Shown: positions 16,190 through 25,558, counted from the stretch's first letter. The stretch is DNA of 64,000 bases from JAJYUU01 sp963822955 (GCA_963822955.1 CAWGJS010000001.1:930001-994000); one strand, 5' to 3'. Notes: generated by a model from the sequence alone, not told the origin. Program-made: numbers and translations.

Positions 16190-18421
16190 GTGTCTGAGAA
16201 CCATGACCCAGTCGACATCGAGGGCGCGACCCCAGAGGGCGGAGGATGCCCGGTCGCGCACCAGGGCCTCACTCACCCCACGATGGGCGACGCCAATCGC
16301 GACTGGTGGCCGAACAAGCTCAACCTCAAGATCCTCGCCAAGAACCCCGCCGTGGCGAACCCGCTCGGCGAGCAGTTCAGCTACGCCGAGGCGTTCACCA
16401 GCCTCGACCTGGCGGCCGTCAAGCGGGACATCGCCGAGGTACTCACGACCTCTCAGGACTGGTGGCCGGCTGATTTCGGCCACTACGGCCCGCTGATGAT
16501 CCGGATGGCGTGGCACAGCGCGGGCACCTACCGCATCAGCGACGGCCGCGGCGGCGCTGGCTCAGGCCAGCAGCGCTTCGCGCCGCTCAACAGCTGGCCG
16601 GACAACGTGAACCTGGATAAGGCTCGCCGGCTGCTGTGGCCGGTGAAGAAGAAGTACGGCCAGAAGATCTCGTGGGCCGACCTGATGATCCTCACCGGCA
16701 ACGTGGCCCTGGAGTCGATGGGCTTCAAGACGTTCGGCTTCGCCGGCGGCCGCGAGGACGTCTGGGAACCGGATGCGGACGTCTACTGGGGCCCGGAGAC
16801 CACCTGGCTCGACGACGAGCGCTACAGCGGCGATCGGGAGCTCGCGGAGCCGTTCGGTGCGGTGCAGATGGGCCTCATCTACGTCAACCCCGAGGGCCCG
16901 AACGGCAACCCCGACCCGCTGGCCGCTGCTCGCGACATTCGCGAGACGTTCCGCCGGATGGCGATGAACGATGAAGAGACTGTCGCGCTCATCGCAGGCG
17001 GCCACACCTTTGGCAAGACGCACGGCGCGGGTCCGGCAGAGAGCGTTGGGCCTGACCCCGAGGCCGCCGCCATCGAGCAGCAGGGCCTCGGCTGGAAGAG
17101 CAGCTACGCCACAGGCAAGGGCGGTGACGCGATTACCAGCGGCATCGAGGTCACGTGGACCAGCACGCCGGTGACGTGGGACAACAGCTTCCTCGAGACG
17201 CTGTTCGGCCATGAGTGGGAGCTGACGAAGAGCCCAGCTGGCGCGCACCAGTGGAAGCCCAAGGATGGCGCTGGCGCCGGCACGGTGCCCGACGCCCATG
17301 ACCCGGCCAAGAGCCACGCCCCGACGATGCTGACGACCGACCTCGCGCTCCGGTTCGACCCGATCTACGAGCCGATCTCGCGGCGGTTCCTCGAGCGTCC
17401 CGATGAGTTCGCGGACGCCTTCGCCCGGGCGTGGTTCAAGCTAGTCCACCGCGACATGGGTCCGATCGCCCGTTACCTCGGCCCGGAGGTTCCGGCCGAG
17501 ACACTGCTGTGGCAGGACCCGATCCCCGCAGTAACGCACGACCTCGTCGACGCGGCGGACGTTGCCGCGCTCAAGGCGCAGATCCTGGCCTCAGACCTGA
17601 CAGTCGCTCAGCTCGTGTCCGCTGCGTGGGCGTCGGCTGCCTCCTTCCGCGGCAGCGACAAGCGCGGCGGCGTCAACGGCGCTCGCATCCGCCTTGAGCC
17701 GCAGCGCGGCTGGGAGGTCAATGAGCCCGACCAGCTCGCCGCGGTGCTGCGCACGCTGGAGGGGATCCAGGCGGCCTTCAATGCCCGCCAGGCCGGCGGC
17801 AAGCAGGTCTCGCTCGCTGACCTGATCGTGCTGGCCGGCAATGCAGCGGTTGAGCAGGCAGCGAAGGACGCCGGCTTCGACGTCACGGTTCCGTTCAGGC
17901 CGGGCCGCGCGGACGCATCGCAGGAGCTGACCGACGCGGAGTCGTTCGCCGCACTCGAGCCGACCGCCGACGGGTTCCGCAACTACCTGGGGAAGGGCAT
18001 CCGGCTTCCGGCTGAGTACATGCTCATCGACCGGGCGAACCTGCTGAACCTGAGCGCGCCCGAGATGACCGTGCTCGTGGGCGGCCTGCGCGTCCTGGGC
18101 GCGAATTTCCAGCGGTCGCCGCTTGGCGTGTTCACCGCAACTCCCGGCAAGCTGACGACCGACTTCTTCGTCAACCTGCTCGACATGAGCACGACGTGGC
18201 AGGCCACCTCGCAGGATGCGAATACGTTCGAGGGCCGGGACGCCGTGACGGGTGCGGTGAAGTGGACGGGGAGCCGCGCCGACCTCGTCTTCGGGTCCAA
18301 CTCCGAGCTTCGGGCGCTCGCCGAGGTCTACGCGAGCGACGACGCGAAGGAGAAGTTCGTGACCGACTTCGTCGCGGCGTGGGACAAGGTGATGAACCTG
18401 GACCGGTTCGACCTGGTCTGA
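16190..18421 (+). CDS. katG: Catalase-peroxidase
   Basis: A 743-residue bifunctional catalase-peroxidase of full family length with two peroxidase domains. The distal haem pocket is IRMAWHSAGTYR (Arg, Trp, His). The proximal haem ligand is the first His of GGHTFGKTHGA. GLIYVNPEGPNG carries the Tyr of the Met-Tyr-Trp adduct needed for catalase activity. It removes hydrogen peroxide in the cytoplasm. The start is GTG 16190, with GGAGGGA five bases upstream; an overlapping longer frame from 16085 runs into furA and is rejected. It is probably regulated by FurA. Confidence 0.95.
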   Translation: MSENHDPVDIEGATPEGGGCPVAHQGLTHPTMGDANRDWWPNKLNLKILAKNPAVANPLGEQFSYAEAFTSLDLAAVKRDIAEVLTTSQDWWPADFGHYGPLMIRMAWHSAGTYRISDGRGGAGSGQQRFAPLNSWPDNVNLDKARRLLWPVKKKYGQKISWADLMILTGNVALESMGFKTFGFAGGREDVWEPDADVYWGPETTWLDDERYSGDRELAEPFGAVQMGLIYVNPEGPNGNPDPLAAARDIRETFRRMAMNDEETVALIAGGHTFGKTHGAGPAESVGPDPEAAAIEQQGLGWKSSYATGKGGDAITSGIEVTWTSTPVTWDNSFLETLFGHEWELTKSPAGAHQWKPKDGAGAGTVPDAHDPAKSHAPTMLTTDLALRFDPIYEPISRRFLERPDEFADAFARAWFKLVHRDMGPIARYLGPEVPAETLLWQDPIPAVTHDLVDAADVAALKAQILASDLTVAQLVSAAWASAASFRGSDKRGGVNGARIRLEPQRGWEVNEPDQLAAVLRTLEGIQAAFNARQAGGKQVSLADLIVLAGNAAVEQAAKDAGFDVTVPFRPGRADASQELTDAESFAALEPTADGFRNYLGKGIRLPAEYMLIDRANLLNLSAPEMTVLVGGLRVLGANFQRSPLGVFTATPGKLTTDFFVNLLDMSTTWQATSQDANTFEGRDAVTGAVKWTGSRADLVFGSNSELRALAEVYASDDAKEKFVTDFVAAWDKVMNLDRFDLV

Positions 18422-18502
18422 AGGAAGGCGCCTGGGCCGGCGACAGGCCGGCCCAGGCGTCGGTGATCGCCCGGCGAGCCTCCGCAGGCAAAGGTTACGG
18501 TG

Positions 18503-18518
18503 ACTGTATTCTTACAGT
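18503..18518. promoter_or_regulatory. Perfect palindromic operator abutting the tetR start
   Basis: ACTGTA-TTCT-TACAGT is a perfect inverted repeat whose last base touches the ATG at 18519. The lack of any leader or ribosome-binding site suggests a leaderless mRNA, with the operator overlapping the -10 region. This is the expected place for TetR autorepression. A related 16-mer lies before the SRPBCC gene. Confidence 0.6.
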
Positions 18519-19235
18519 ATGAGTAGCCCAACAGTTGGCTGGGACACGGTGCCCGGCATCGATGCCGGTGGCCTGCGGGAGCGCAAGAAGGCCATCACCC
18601 GCCGGCGACTCAGCGATACCGCCACTCGGATGTTCCTGGAGCGCGGCTTCGATGCTGTCCGCGTGACCGAGGTCGCGGCCGAGTGCGCTGTGTCGGAGAA
18701 GACGGTCTACAACTACTTCCCGACCAAGGAGTCGCTGGTACTGGATCGCTGGGAGACCACGGCAAAGGCCCTGCGAGCCGGTCTCACCGACGTCGACGAG
18801 CATCCCGTTGACACAGTGCAGCACATACTCGACGGCGAGCTTGCTGCTCTCATCGCGTGGCTGGACGGCCAGGACGACCCACCGGGCGCGGCCGAGTCGG
18901 TCCGCCTCTTCGGCCGGCTCATTGCCACCACGCCAGCGCTCCGGGCGTACCAGAGTGACGCCATGAACGAGCTCGTCCTGACGACAGCCGGCCTGCTCGC
19001 ACGCCGGGCCGGCCTCCGCGCCGACGATCCCGAGCCGCAGATCGCGGCCACCGCGCTCATCGGGCTCTGGGGTGTCCACTTCACCGCCCTGCGGAAGTAC
19101 CTCGACGGCGTCAGGCCGTCAGCAGCCGTCTACGAGGCTGTCACCGCAGATGTGAACTCGGCTGCGCAGCTCATCCGCGCGGGACTGGCGAGCCGTCCGT
19201 GGACACCGGCCATAGCAGCTACGAGTCGGCCCTGA
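18519..19235 (+). CDS. TetR-family transcriptional regulator
   Basis: A 238-residue regulator. An N-terminal helix-turn-helix (about residues 28-75) includes ATRMFLERGFDAVRVTEVAA and VSEKTVYNYFPTKESLV; the C-terminal ligand-binding domain is divergent. It converges with and overlaps the SRPBCC gene by 17 bases at the 3' ends. Palindromes upstream of both genes suggest that it represses itself and the SRPBCC gene. The ligand is unknown. The start directly abuts the operator. Confidence 0.87.
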   Translation: MSSPTVGWDTVPGIDAGGLRERKKAITRRRLSDTATRMFLERGFDAVRVTEVAAECAVSEKTVYNYFPTKESLVLDRWETTAKALRAGLTDVDEHPVDTVQHILDGELAALIAWLDGQDDPPGAAESVRLFGRLIATTPALRAYQSDAMNELVLTTAGLLARRAGLRADDPEPQIAATALIGLWGVHFTALRKYLDGVRPSAAVYEAVTADVNSAAQLIRAGLASRPWTPAIAATSRP

Positions 19236-19698
19236 GCGTTGGGCCGCTCCGGAGCCTGCCGGAGTCGTCAATAGCGTCGAGCACGGCCGGCAGGCCGCGC
19301 GTCAGCATGCGGCGCCGAACCGGACCGAGCACCAGCTTGGACATGATCAGCCCATCGACGCCGCTCAATCCCGTGTGGTCGTAGGTCAGCCGGCAGCCCG
19401 ATTCCGCTGGCTCGATCCGCCACGTCACGATCGACGGCTCGCGCTCGTCACCCCTCCAGGTGTGGCGAAGCATGACGGGCGGCTGCACCTCCACGACCTC
19501 GCATTCGACGATGCCATCCCAGCCCGGCACGGGCTTGCCGACGAACCTGAAATGAGTCCCGACGACCGGCGCGAAGCCGTCCGGGCGCCCGCCCCGGCCC
19601 GTGGCGGTCCAGAGCTGCACGAGCTCCGGATCAGTGAGCGCGTGCCACAGCTTCTGCGCCGAGTGCGGGTACTCGCGGACGATGTGGAACTCGGACAT
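19219..19698 (-). CDS. SRPBCC/AHSA1-like protein
   Basis: A 159-residue START/Bet v1-like protein of the activator of Hsp90 ATPase 1-like group. It starts FHIVREYPHSAQKLWHALTD and contains VVEVQPPVMLRHTWRGD and VTWRIEPAESGCRLTYDHTG, typical strands of the hydrophobic-cavity fold. Many are ligand-binding proteins of unknown role, often coupled to ArsR or TetR regulators. ATG 19698 is preceded by GAGGAG. The neighbouring TetR gene is probably its regulator. Confidence 0.82.
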   Translation of the reverse strand: MSEFHIVREYPHSAQKLWHALTDPELVQLWTATGRGGRPDGFAPVVGTHFRFVGKPVPGWDGIVECEVVEVQPPVMLRHTWRGDEREPSIVTWRIEPAESGCRLTYDHTGLSGVDGLIMSKLVLGPVRRRMLTRGLPAVLDAIDDSGRLRSGPTLRADS

Positions 19699-19724
19699 GA
19701 CACGCTCCTCGATAACTTACTGCC

Positions 19725-19740
19725 ACTAGAATTTTATAGT
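19725..19740. promoter_or_regulatory. Possible second TetR operator before the SRPBCC gene
   Basis: ACTAGAATTTTATAGT lies 27-42 bases before the SRPBCC start. It matches the perfect palindrome at 18503-18518 at 11 of 16 positions with the same spacing, and is itself an imperfect inverted repeat (ACTA with TAGT). It also lies in the AT-rich stretch expected for the promoter. Confidence 0.4.
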
Positions 19741-19793
19741 AACAGTAGCTCCTGCCGGAGCATGAGGTGGCCTTGCAGCCAGCGGTGCCGCAG

Positions 19794-20696
19794 TTACCTG
19801 ATGACGTTGCGGAGCGGCTGCCCGGCTAGGTACAGAGCTGCCTGGTCGGCCACGAACCCAGCCGCCCGCTCCGCGAATGTGGCGGTGTCGCCGCCAATGT
19901 GCGGGGTGAGCAGCACGTTCGGCAGGACCCATTCCGGCCGATCAGGCGGAAGCGGCTCGACGTCAGTGACATCCAGTGCAGCACGTAGCCGGCCGGAAGT
20001 GAGCTGCGCAGTCAGTGCGGCCGGCTCGATCACCGCTCCCCTGGCCACGTTGACCACCAGCGCTCCGGTTGGCAGCGCCGCTAGGACGCTCGCATCCACG
20101 AGTCCGCGAGTCTGCGGAGTCAGGGCAATGCAGACAACAAGGATGTCGGCCATCGCCGCCAGCTCGCTGAGCCCCGACAGCGGCGCTACCCCGTCCCGCG
20201 CCGTGCGCGAGACCCTACTGACCTGAGCACCGAATGGCACCAGCCGCTGTTCCACAGCCATGCCAATTGCGCCATACCCGACCAGCAGCACGCGCTTGCC
20301 GTCCAGGCTATCGGTGCGGATATGGCGCCACGATCGGTCTGCCTGCTGCTTGATGAAGACCGGCAGCTGACGCAAGCACGCGAGGATGAGGGTCACGGCG
20401 AGGTCGGCAGTGCCCTCCTCGTGATGCAGCCCGCGCCCGTTGCAGAGGGCAGCCTGAGGCGGTACGGCGTCAAGGACGTCGTCGACGCCACTGCTGAGGC
20501 TCTGCACCACCGCGACCCGCGGCATCTGTGCGATCAGCGCTACGCTCTCGGCCCCGCCCATGTACGGCAGGCAGTAGAAGGTCACCTCGGGAAGTCCGTG
20601 CCACGGGGCGTCCTCGTAGCGCAGCACGGTAGCCTGCGACAGCCGTCGGCTGACATGGTCGGCGATGCCGTCGGCCGCGGGCAGTAGCAGGGTCAT
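19794..20696 (-). CDS. D-isomer-specific 2-hydroxyacid dehydrogenase
   Basis: A 300-residue NAD(P)-dependent dehydrogenase. It has the Rossmann motif VGYGAIGMAVEQRLVPFG, the arginine segment VNVARGAVIEPAAL and the catalytic His in LLTPHIGG. It should interconvert a 2-hydroxy acid and a 2-oxo acid in the cytoplasm; the substrate is not predictable. The ATG at 20696 overlaps the ThuA remnant stop (ATGA) and has GGAGGGA upstream, so I prefer it over a GTG at 20720. It is the last gene of the leftward operon that begins with adenosine deaminase. Confidence 0.87.
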   Translation of the reverse strand: MTLLLPAADGIADHVSRRLSQATVLRYEDAPWHGLPEVTFYCLPYMGGAESVALIAQMPRVAVVQSLSSGVDDVLDAVPPQAALCNGRGLHHEEGTADLAVTLILACLRQLPVFIKQQADRSWRHIRTDSLDGKRVLLVGYGAIGMAVEQRLVPFGAQVSRVSRTARDGVAPLSGLSELAAMADILVVCIALTPQTRGLVDASVLAALPTGALVVNVARGAVIEPAALTAQLTSGRLRAALDVTDVEPLPPDRPEWVLPNVLLTPHIGGDTATFAERAAGFVADQAALYLAGQPLRNVIR

Positions 20697-21061
20697 GATC
20701 CGCTTCCCTCCAGGACCCACTGGATGCCGCCACGCACGTACTGCATGTAGTCAGCGTTCTCGTAGGCCGCCACGAAATGCCCGAGCGCCGTGTAGAAGGT
20801 CCGGGTAGGTGCTCGGTCAAGGCACCACGCTAGCGGCAGCCGTGCGGTCCCGCCGAGGTCGACTGCGAGCAGCACGCGGGCATCCGGGACGAGATCGCGG
20901 AACAGATACAGCTCATCCCGGAAGAGCCAGGGCGAGGGGAGGAGCGCGGTGGCGGGATGATCGGGCTCGACGACGGTAATCGGCAGGTCGCCGGTGCCAG
21001 CGCTGCCGCGCTCAGGGTGAGCGAGCGGCTGGCCAGCAGGATCCGGCCGACCAGCCCGCGG
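20693..21061 (-). pseudogene. ThuA-like protein, C-terminal remnant
   Basis: The frame from 21061 to the stop at 20693 reads PDHPATALLPSPWLFRDELY, then DARVLLAVDLGG and LPLAWC, then TRTFYTALGH and RGGIQWVLEG. This is the C-terminal half of the ThuA (trehalose-utilisation-like, class I glutamine amidotransferase fold) family. About half of the usual 210-240 residues is missing, including the N-terminal strand, and the frame runs directly into the TGA of the preceding aldehyde dehydrogenase with no good start codon (only an internal GTG at 20875). It appears N-terminally truncated by deletion, while its stop-start overlap with the downstream dehydrogenase is preserved. Confidence 0.65.
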
Positions 21062-21949
21062 TCAGGTACCGGCCGGGTGCCAGACGGTCTTGATTTCCAG
21101 GAACGACATCAGCCGCCCGGTGCCCGGACTGGCCGCCCAGTCGTCGTTCCCGTACCTGACCCGCTTGACGTTGCCGGCCGCTAGCTGCTCGAGCGCCGGG
21201 CGCGCCGGAGGGTCCATCCCGGTCAGGTCGATGGCGTTGACATCCATGTGCCCGGCCAGCACCGGGGCGACCTCGGCAGTCAGGCCTGTCAGGACGTTGA
21301 CCACGCCCGCCGGCAGGTCGGAGGTCGCGAGCACCTCGGCCAGCGAGATGGCCGGCAGCGGGCGCCTCTCGCTCGCCACCACGACCACGGTGTTGCCGGT
21401 CACGATCGCGGGCGCGACGACGCTCACCAGCCCGAGCAGGCTGGACTCGGCGGGCGCGACGATCGCGACCACGCCGGTAGGCTCGGGCACGCTGAAATTG
21501 AAGTAGGGCCCGGCGACCGGATTGGCTGCGCCCGCCACCTGGGCCACCTTGTCGCTCCAGCCCGCATACCAGACCCAGCGGTCGATGGCCGCTGTCACCT
21601 CAGCCTCGGCGTGCGCCTTGCGGCCGCCGTCGGCCGCGGCGACCTCCGCGGCGAACTGCGCTGCCCGCCCCTCCAGCATCTCGGCCACGCGGTACAGGAT
21701 CTGGCCGCGGTTGTAGGCAGTGGCCCCCGACCAGCCGGCGAACGCCTTGCGTGCCGCGACGACGGCATCGCGTGCGTCCTTGCGCGAGGCCTGCGCGGCG
21801 TATGCCAGCAGCTCTCCGCCCTTGCCGTGGACGGGATAGGACCGGCCGGACTCTGACCGCGGAAAGGCGCCGCCGATGAAGAGCTTGTAGGTCTTGCGAA
21901 CGCCGAGCCGGGCCGGGGGTTGCGGCCTGGCCGCCTTGCCGTCAGACAT
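21062..21949 (-). CDS. Short aldehyde dehydrogenase-family protein without catalytic cysteine
   Basis: A 295-residue ALDH homologue that starts at ATG 21949 and overlaps the preceding ALDH stop by eight bases. The N-terminal NAD-binding half is recognisable (KTYKLFIGGAFPRSESGRSY, PEPTGVVAIVAPAESSLLGL, GNTVVVVASERRPLPAISLA). The canonical catalytic Cys/Glu region is absent, and the protein ends in FLEIKTVWHPAG. Such shortened ALDHs next to a full-length ALDH and deoC are a recurrent actinobacterial arrangement. It may be a structural or regulatory partner of the full-length enzyme rather than an active dehydrogenase. Confidence 0.8.
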   Translation of the reverse strand: MSDGKAARPQPPARLGVRKTYKLFIGGAFPRSESGRSYPVHGKGGELLAYAAQASRKDARDAVVAARKAFAGWSGATAYNRGQILYRVAEMLEGRAAQFAAEVAAADGGRKAHAEAEVTAAIDRWVWYAGWSDKVAQVAGAANPVAGPYFNFSVPEPTGVVAIVAPAESSLLGLVSVVAPAIVTGNTVVVVASERRPLPAISLAEVLATSDLPAGVVNVLTGLTAEVAPVLAGHMDVNAIDLTGMDPPARPALEQLAAGNVKRVRYGNDDWAASPGTGRLMSFLEIKTVWHPAGT

Positions 21950-23445
21950 GGAGGTAAGCCGCCAGTCCATGGCGGCCGCCCTCGCGCCCGTATCCGGACT
22001 CCTGATAGCCGCCGAACGGGCTGGCCGGATCGAACCGGTTGTAGGTATTGGCCCAGACGACCCCGGCACGCAGTTTCTGCGCCATCCACAGGATCCGGCT
22101 GCCCTTGTCGGTCCAGATCCCGGCAGACAGCCCGTAGGGCGTGTTGTTGGCCTTGGCCACCGCCTCATCGGGGGTACGGAACGTCAGCACGGACAGCACC
22201 GGTCCGAAGATCTCCTCTCTGGCGATCCGGTGGGACTGGCTCACGCCGGTGAAGACCGTCGGCGGGAACCAGTAGCCCTTGTCCGGTCAGCCGGCACGGG
22301 GGCGACCAGCGCAGGGCACCCTCCGCCTCACCGGCCTTAGTGAGCTCGCTGATCTTGTCGAGCTGCTGGCGCGAGTTGATCGCGCCGATGTCAGTGTTCT
22401 TGTCCAGCGGGTCACCCAGCCGGAGCGTGCCCAGCCGCCGCTGCAGCCGTTCGACGACGGTATCGGCGACCGACTCCTGTACCAGCAGCCGCGATCCGGC
22501 ACAGCACACGTGACCCTGATTGAAGAAGATCCCGTTGACGATGCCCTCGACGGCCTGCTCGACCGGGGCGTCGTCGAACACGATGTTCGCAGCCTTGCCG
22601 CCGAGCTCCAGGGTGAGCTTCTTGCCCGTGCCGGCCACCGCGCGGGCGATCTCCTTGCCGACCTCGGTGGAGCCGGTGAAGGCGACCTTGTTCACGCCGG
22701 GATGAGAGACCAGCGCCGCGCCGGTGTCACCGGCTCCCGTCAGCACGTTCAGCACCCCGGGCGGCAGGCCGGCCTCCTGGCAGACCTGGGCGAGTAGCAG
22801 CGCAGTAAGCGGCGTTGTCTCCGCGGGCTTGAGCACGCAGGTGTTGCCGGCGGCCAGTGCTGGCGCTATCTTCCACGCAGCCATCAGCAGCGGGAAGTTC
22901 CACGGGATCACCTGCCCGGCGACCCCCAGTGGCCGGGGGTCCGGACCGAAGCCGGCGTGCTCCAGCTTGTCCGCCCAGCCCGCGTAGTAGAAGAAGTGCG
23001 CGGCTGCCAGCGGGACATCGACGTCCCGCGACTCCTTGATCGGCTTGCCGTTGTCCAGGCTCTCCAGCACTGCGAACTCGCGCGCGCGTTCTTGCAGCTG
23101 GCGCGCGATCCGGTACAGGTACTTGGCCCGCTCGCTGCCCGGCATCGGCCCCCAGACCTGCTCATACGCCGAGCGCGCAGCATCGACCGCGGCGTCGACG
23201 TCGGCACGGCCGGCTGCTGCCACCCGGGCCAGTTGCTCCTCCGTCGCCGGATTCAGCGTGGCGAATGTGTGGCCGTCCGCGGCCGGCCTGAACCCGCCCG
23301 CCACGAACAGGCCGTACTCGGTGTCGATGGACACGATGTCGCGTGACTCTGGTGCCGGTGCGTACTGCCAGCCTGGCCCGCCAGGCTCAGCGACCAGCCC
23401 GCCAGCCCGCTCCCCCGCCGCCACGCTGCGATCCTCCGTCGGCAT
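21942..23445 (-). pseudogene. Aldehyde dehydrogenase, one-base frameshift
   Basis: A full-length NAD(P)-dependent aldehyde dehydrogenase of about 500 residues, broken by one extra base. The N-terminal part includes VIPWNFPLLMAAWKIAPALA, FTGSTEVGKEIARAVAG, ELGGKAANIVFDD and the catalytic Cys in NQGHVCCAGSR. The frame is lost at 22283-22286, where the minus strand reads CTGACCGGACAAG; without the extra G it would read DKGYWFPPTVFTG and continue as SQSHRIAREEIFGPVLSVLT to a normal C-terminus. ATG 23445 has AGGAGA four bases upstream and lies seven bases after deoC. With deoC it would oxidise acetaldehyde released from deoxyribose 5-phosphate, which is inference from context. Confidence 0.85.
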
Positions 23446-23452
23446 AGTTCTC

Positions 23453-24436
23453 CTAGTCGAGCGTGAAGTAGTCAGGGCCGGCGTACTGGCCGGTGACCTG
23501 CTTGCTGCGCTGCATGAGCAGGTCGTTGAGCAGCGTAGAGGCACCAATCCTGAAGAGCCCGGGCGTCAGCCAGGCCGGGCCTGCTGTCTCATTCACCAGC
23601 ACGAGGTAGCGGATCGCGTCCTTGGCCGTCCGGATGCCGCCCGCTACCTTCACGCCGACACGCCGGCCCGTGGCCTGCTCGAAGTCCCGCACGGCTGCGA
23701 GCATCACGAGTGCTGTCGGCGGGGTCGCAGCAGGCGTTACCTTCCCGGTCGACGTCTTGATGAAATCAGCTCCGGCCAGCATCGACAGCCACGAGGCGCG
23801 CGCGACGTTGTCCAGCGTGGCCAGCTCTCCCGTTTCCAGGATCACCTTGAGGTGGGCAGGCCCGCACGCTTCGCGCACGGCCCGGATCTCGGCGTAGACC
23901 TGGCCGTAGCGCCCGGCCAGGAAGGCGCCGCGGTCGATCACCATGTCGACCTCGTCAGCGCCGGCGCTGACCGCATCCTGGACGTCGGCGAGCTTGACCG
24001 CCAGCGACGCCCGGCCGGACGGGAACGCGGTCGCCACGGACGCCACCGCGACGCTGCTGCCCGCCACCGCCTCCTTGGCGACGCTCACCAGGTCGGGGTA
24101 TACGCAGACGGCCGCTACCGGCGGGACCGACAGGTCCGAGGGATCGGGCTGGCGAGCCTTGGCGCACATGCCCCGGACCTTGCCAGGCGTATCGGCGCCC
24201 TCCAGCGTCGTCAGGTCCACCATCGCCACGGCCATGTCCAGGGCCTGCAGCTTGGCGCCCTTCTTGATCGAGCGGGTGGCAAGCCCCGCCGCGCGCTGCG
24301 CCGCACCCACTTCGTCAACGCCAGGCAGGCCGTGCAGCACCTGGCGCAGCGCCGCATCGGACGTGGCCAGATCGCCGGGCACGAAGGCCCAGCGTTCGGG
24401 CGCCGTTTGCGTTATCGATTCGATCCCCACGCTCAC
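23453..24436 (-). CDS. deoC: Deoxyribose-phosphate aldolase
   Basis: A 327-residue class I aldolase that splits 2-deoxyribose 5-phosphate into glyceraldehyde 3-phosphate and acetaldehyde. The TIM-barrel motifs are clear: VAAVCVYPDLV, DEVDMVIDRGAFLAG, LKVILETGEL, and ADFIKTSTGKVTPAATPPT with the Schiff-base lysine, then VGVKVAGGIRTAKDAIRYL. It starts at GTG 24436. It lies between adenosine deaminase and the aldehyde dehydrogenase, a layout that fits catabolism of deoxynucleosides, with acetaldehyde passed to the ALDH. Confidence 0.92.
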   Translation of the reverse strand: MSVGIESITQTAPERWAFVPGDLATSDAALRQVLHGLPGVDEVGAAQRAAGLATRSIKKGAKLQALDMAVAMVDLTTLEGADTPGKVRGMCAKARQPDPSDLSVPPVAAVCVYPDLVSVAKEAVAGSSVAVASVATAFPSGRASLAVKLADVQDAVSAGADEVDMVIDRGAFLAGRYGQVYAEIRAVREACGPAHLKVILETGELATLDNVARASWLSMLAGADFIKTSTGKVTPAATPPTALVMLAAVRDFEQATGRRVGVKVAGGIRTAKDAIRYLVLVNETAGPAWLTPGLFRIGASTLLNDLLMQRSKQVTGQYAGPDYFTLD

Positions 24437-24471
24437 ACGCTACCTGTGCGCAAACCCTGCAGACCGGGACG

Positions 24472-25558
24472 CTACGCGATGTGCCCGGCCCGCAACTGGG
24501 CGAAGCCGGGCTTGATCACGGTGTTGATGATCCGCAGCCGTTCGTCGAACGGCGCGAAGGCGCTCTTCATGGCGTTGATCGTGAGCCACTCCACGTCCGG
24601 CCAGCCGTAGCCGAACGCCTCGCTCAGCGCATGGAACTCCGACGACAGGCTGACGCCGCTCATCAGCCTGTTGTCGGTGTTGACCGTCACCCGGAACAGC
24701 ATCTCGCGCAGGAGGCCGATCGGGTGCTCCTTGATCGAGGCCGCCGCGCCGGTCTGCACGTTCGACGTCGGGCACATCTCCAGCGGGATCCTGCGGTCCC
24801 TGACGTAGCTGGCCAGCAGGCCCAGCTGCGGGTGGCCCTCACCGTGGTCCGGCACCTCGATGTCGTCGATGATCCGCACCCCGTGACCGAGCCGCTGGGC
24901 GCCGCACCACTGCACGGCCTCCCAGATCGACGGCAGGCCGAAGCCCTCGCCGGCGTGGATCGTGATGTGGAAGTTCTCCCGCTCCACGTACTGGAAGGCG
25001 TCCAGGTGGCGGCTCGGCCGGTTGCCGGCCTCTGCGCCCGCGATGTCGAAGCCCACCACGCCGGCATCCCGGTGGCGGACGGCGAGCTCGGCGATCTCCA
25101 GCGATCTGGCCGCCGTGCGCATCGCGGTCAGCAGAGCGTAGACGGTGATGTTCCGGCCGGCGCTGCCGCGGCGGAAGCCCTCGAGCACCGCCTCCACCAC
25201 CTCATCCAGGCTCAGGCCTCGTTCCAGATGCAGCTCGGGGGCGAACCTGACCTCGGCATACACGATCCCGTCGGCGGCCAGGTCCTCGGCGCACTCGGCG
25301 GCGACCCTGATCAGCGCGTCCGTTGTCTGCATGACGCCGACGGTGTGCTGGAACGCCTCCAGGTACAGCTCGAGCCTGCCGCGCTGCGCGGCGGCCGTCG
25401 ATCCAGCTGGCGAGGCCTGCCGCATCGCCGGCGGGCAGCCGCTCATAACCGTTCTGCCTGGCCAGCTCGACGATGGTCCGCGGCCGAAGCCCGCCATCAA
25501 GATGATCGTGCAACAGCACCTTCGGAGCGCGACGGATCTCGTCGATGGTGAGCGACAT
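24472..25558 (-). pseudogene. add: Adenosine deaminase, one-base frameshift
   Basis: A zinc-dependent deaminase that converts adenosine or deoxyadenosine to (deoxy)inosine. The N-terminus from ATG 25558 has the metal-binding KVLLHDHLDGGLRPRTIVEL. The frame then breaks near 25392-25396, where one extra base in GACGGCCGCC prevents the reading DAAAQRGRLELYLEAF; the rest of the protein follows in the other frame. There ITIHAGEGFGLPSIWEAVQ, AQRLGHGVRI, PLEMCPTSNVQTGA and VTVNTDNRLMSG carry the remaining active-site His, Glu and Asp residues. Corrected length is 361 residues. It heads the leftward operon; deoC follows 35 bases later. Confidence 0.88.

Noticed and set aside
20693..22168. Possible UGA read-through joining the short ALDH to the ThuA remnant in the same frame
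   Set aside because: The ALDH ends at its family-typical C-terminus, the two folds are unrelated, and I see no cysteine-homologue or SECIS logic; a deletion explains the shared frame better.
23036..24610. 524-codon plus-strand ORF opposite deoC and ALDH
   Set aside because: It is a shadow of two well-conserved genes on the minus strand, with no recognisable domain.
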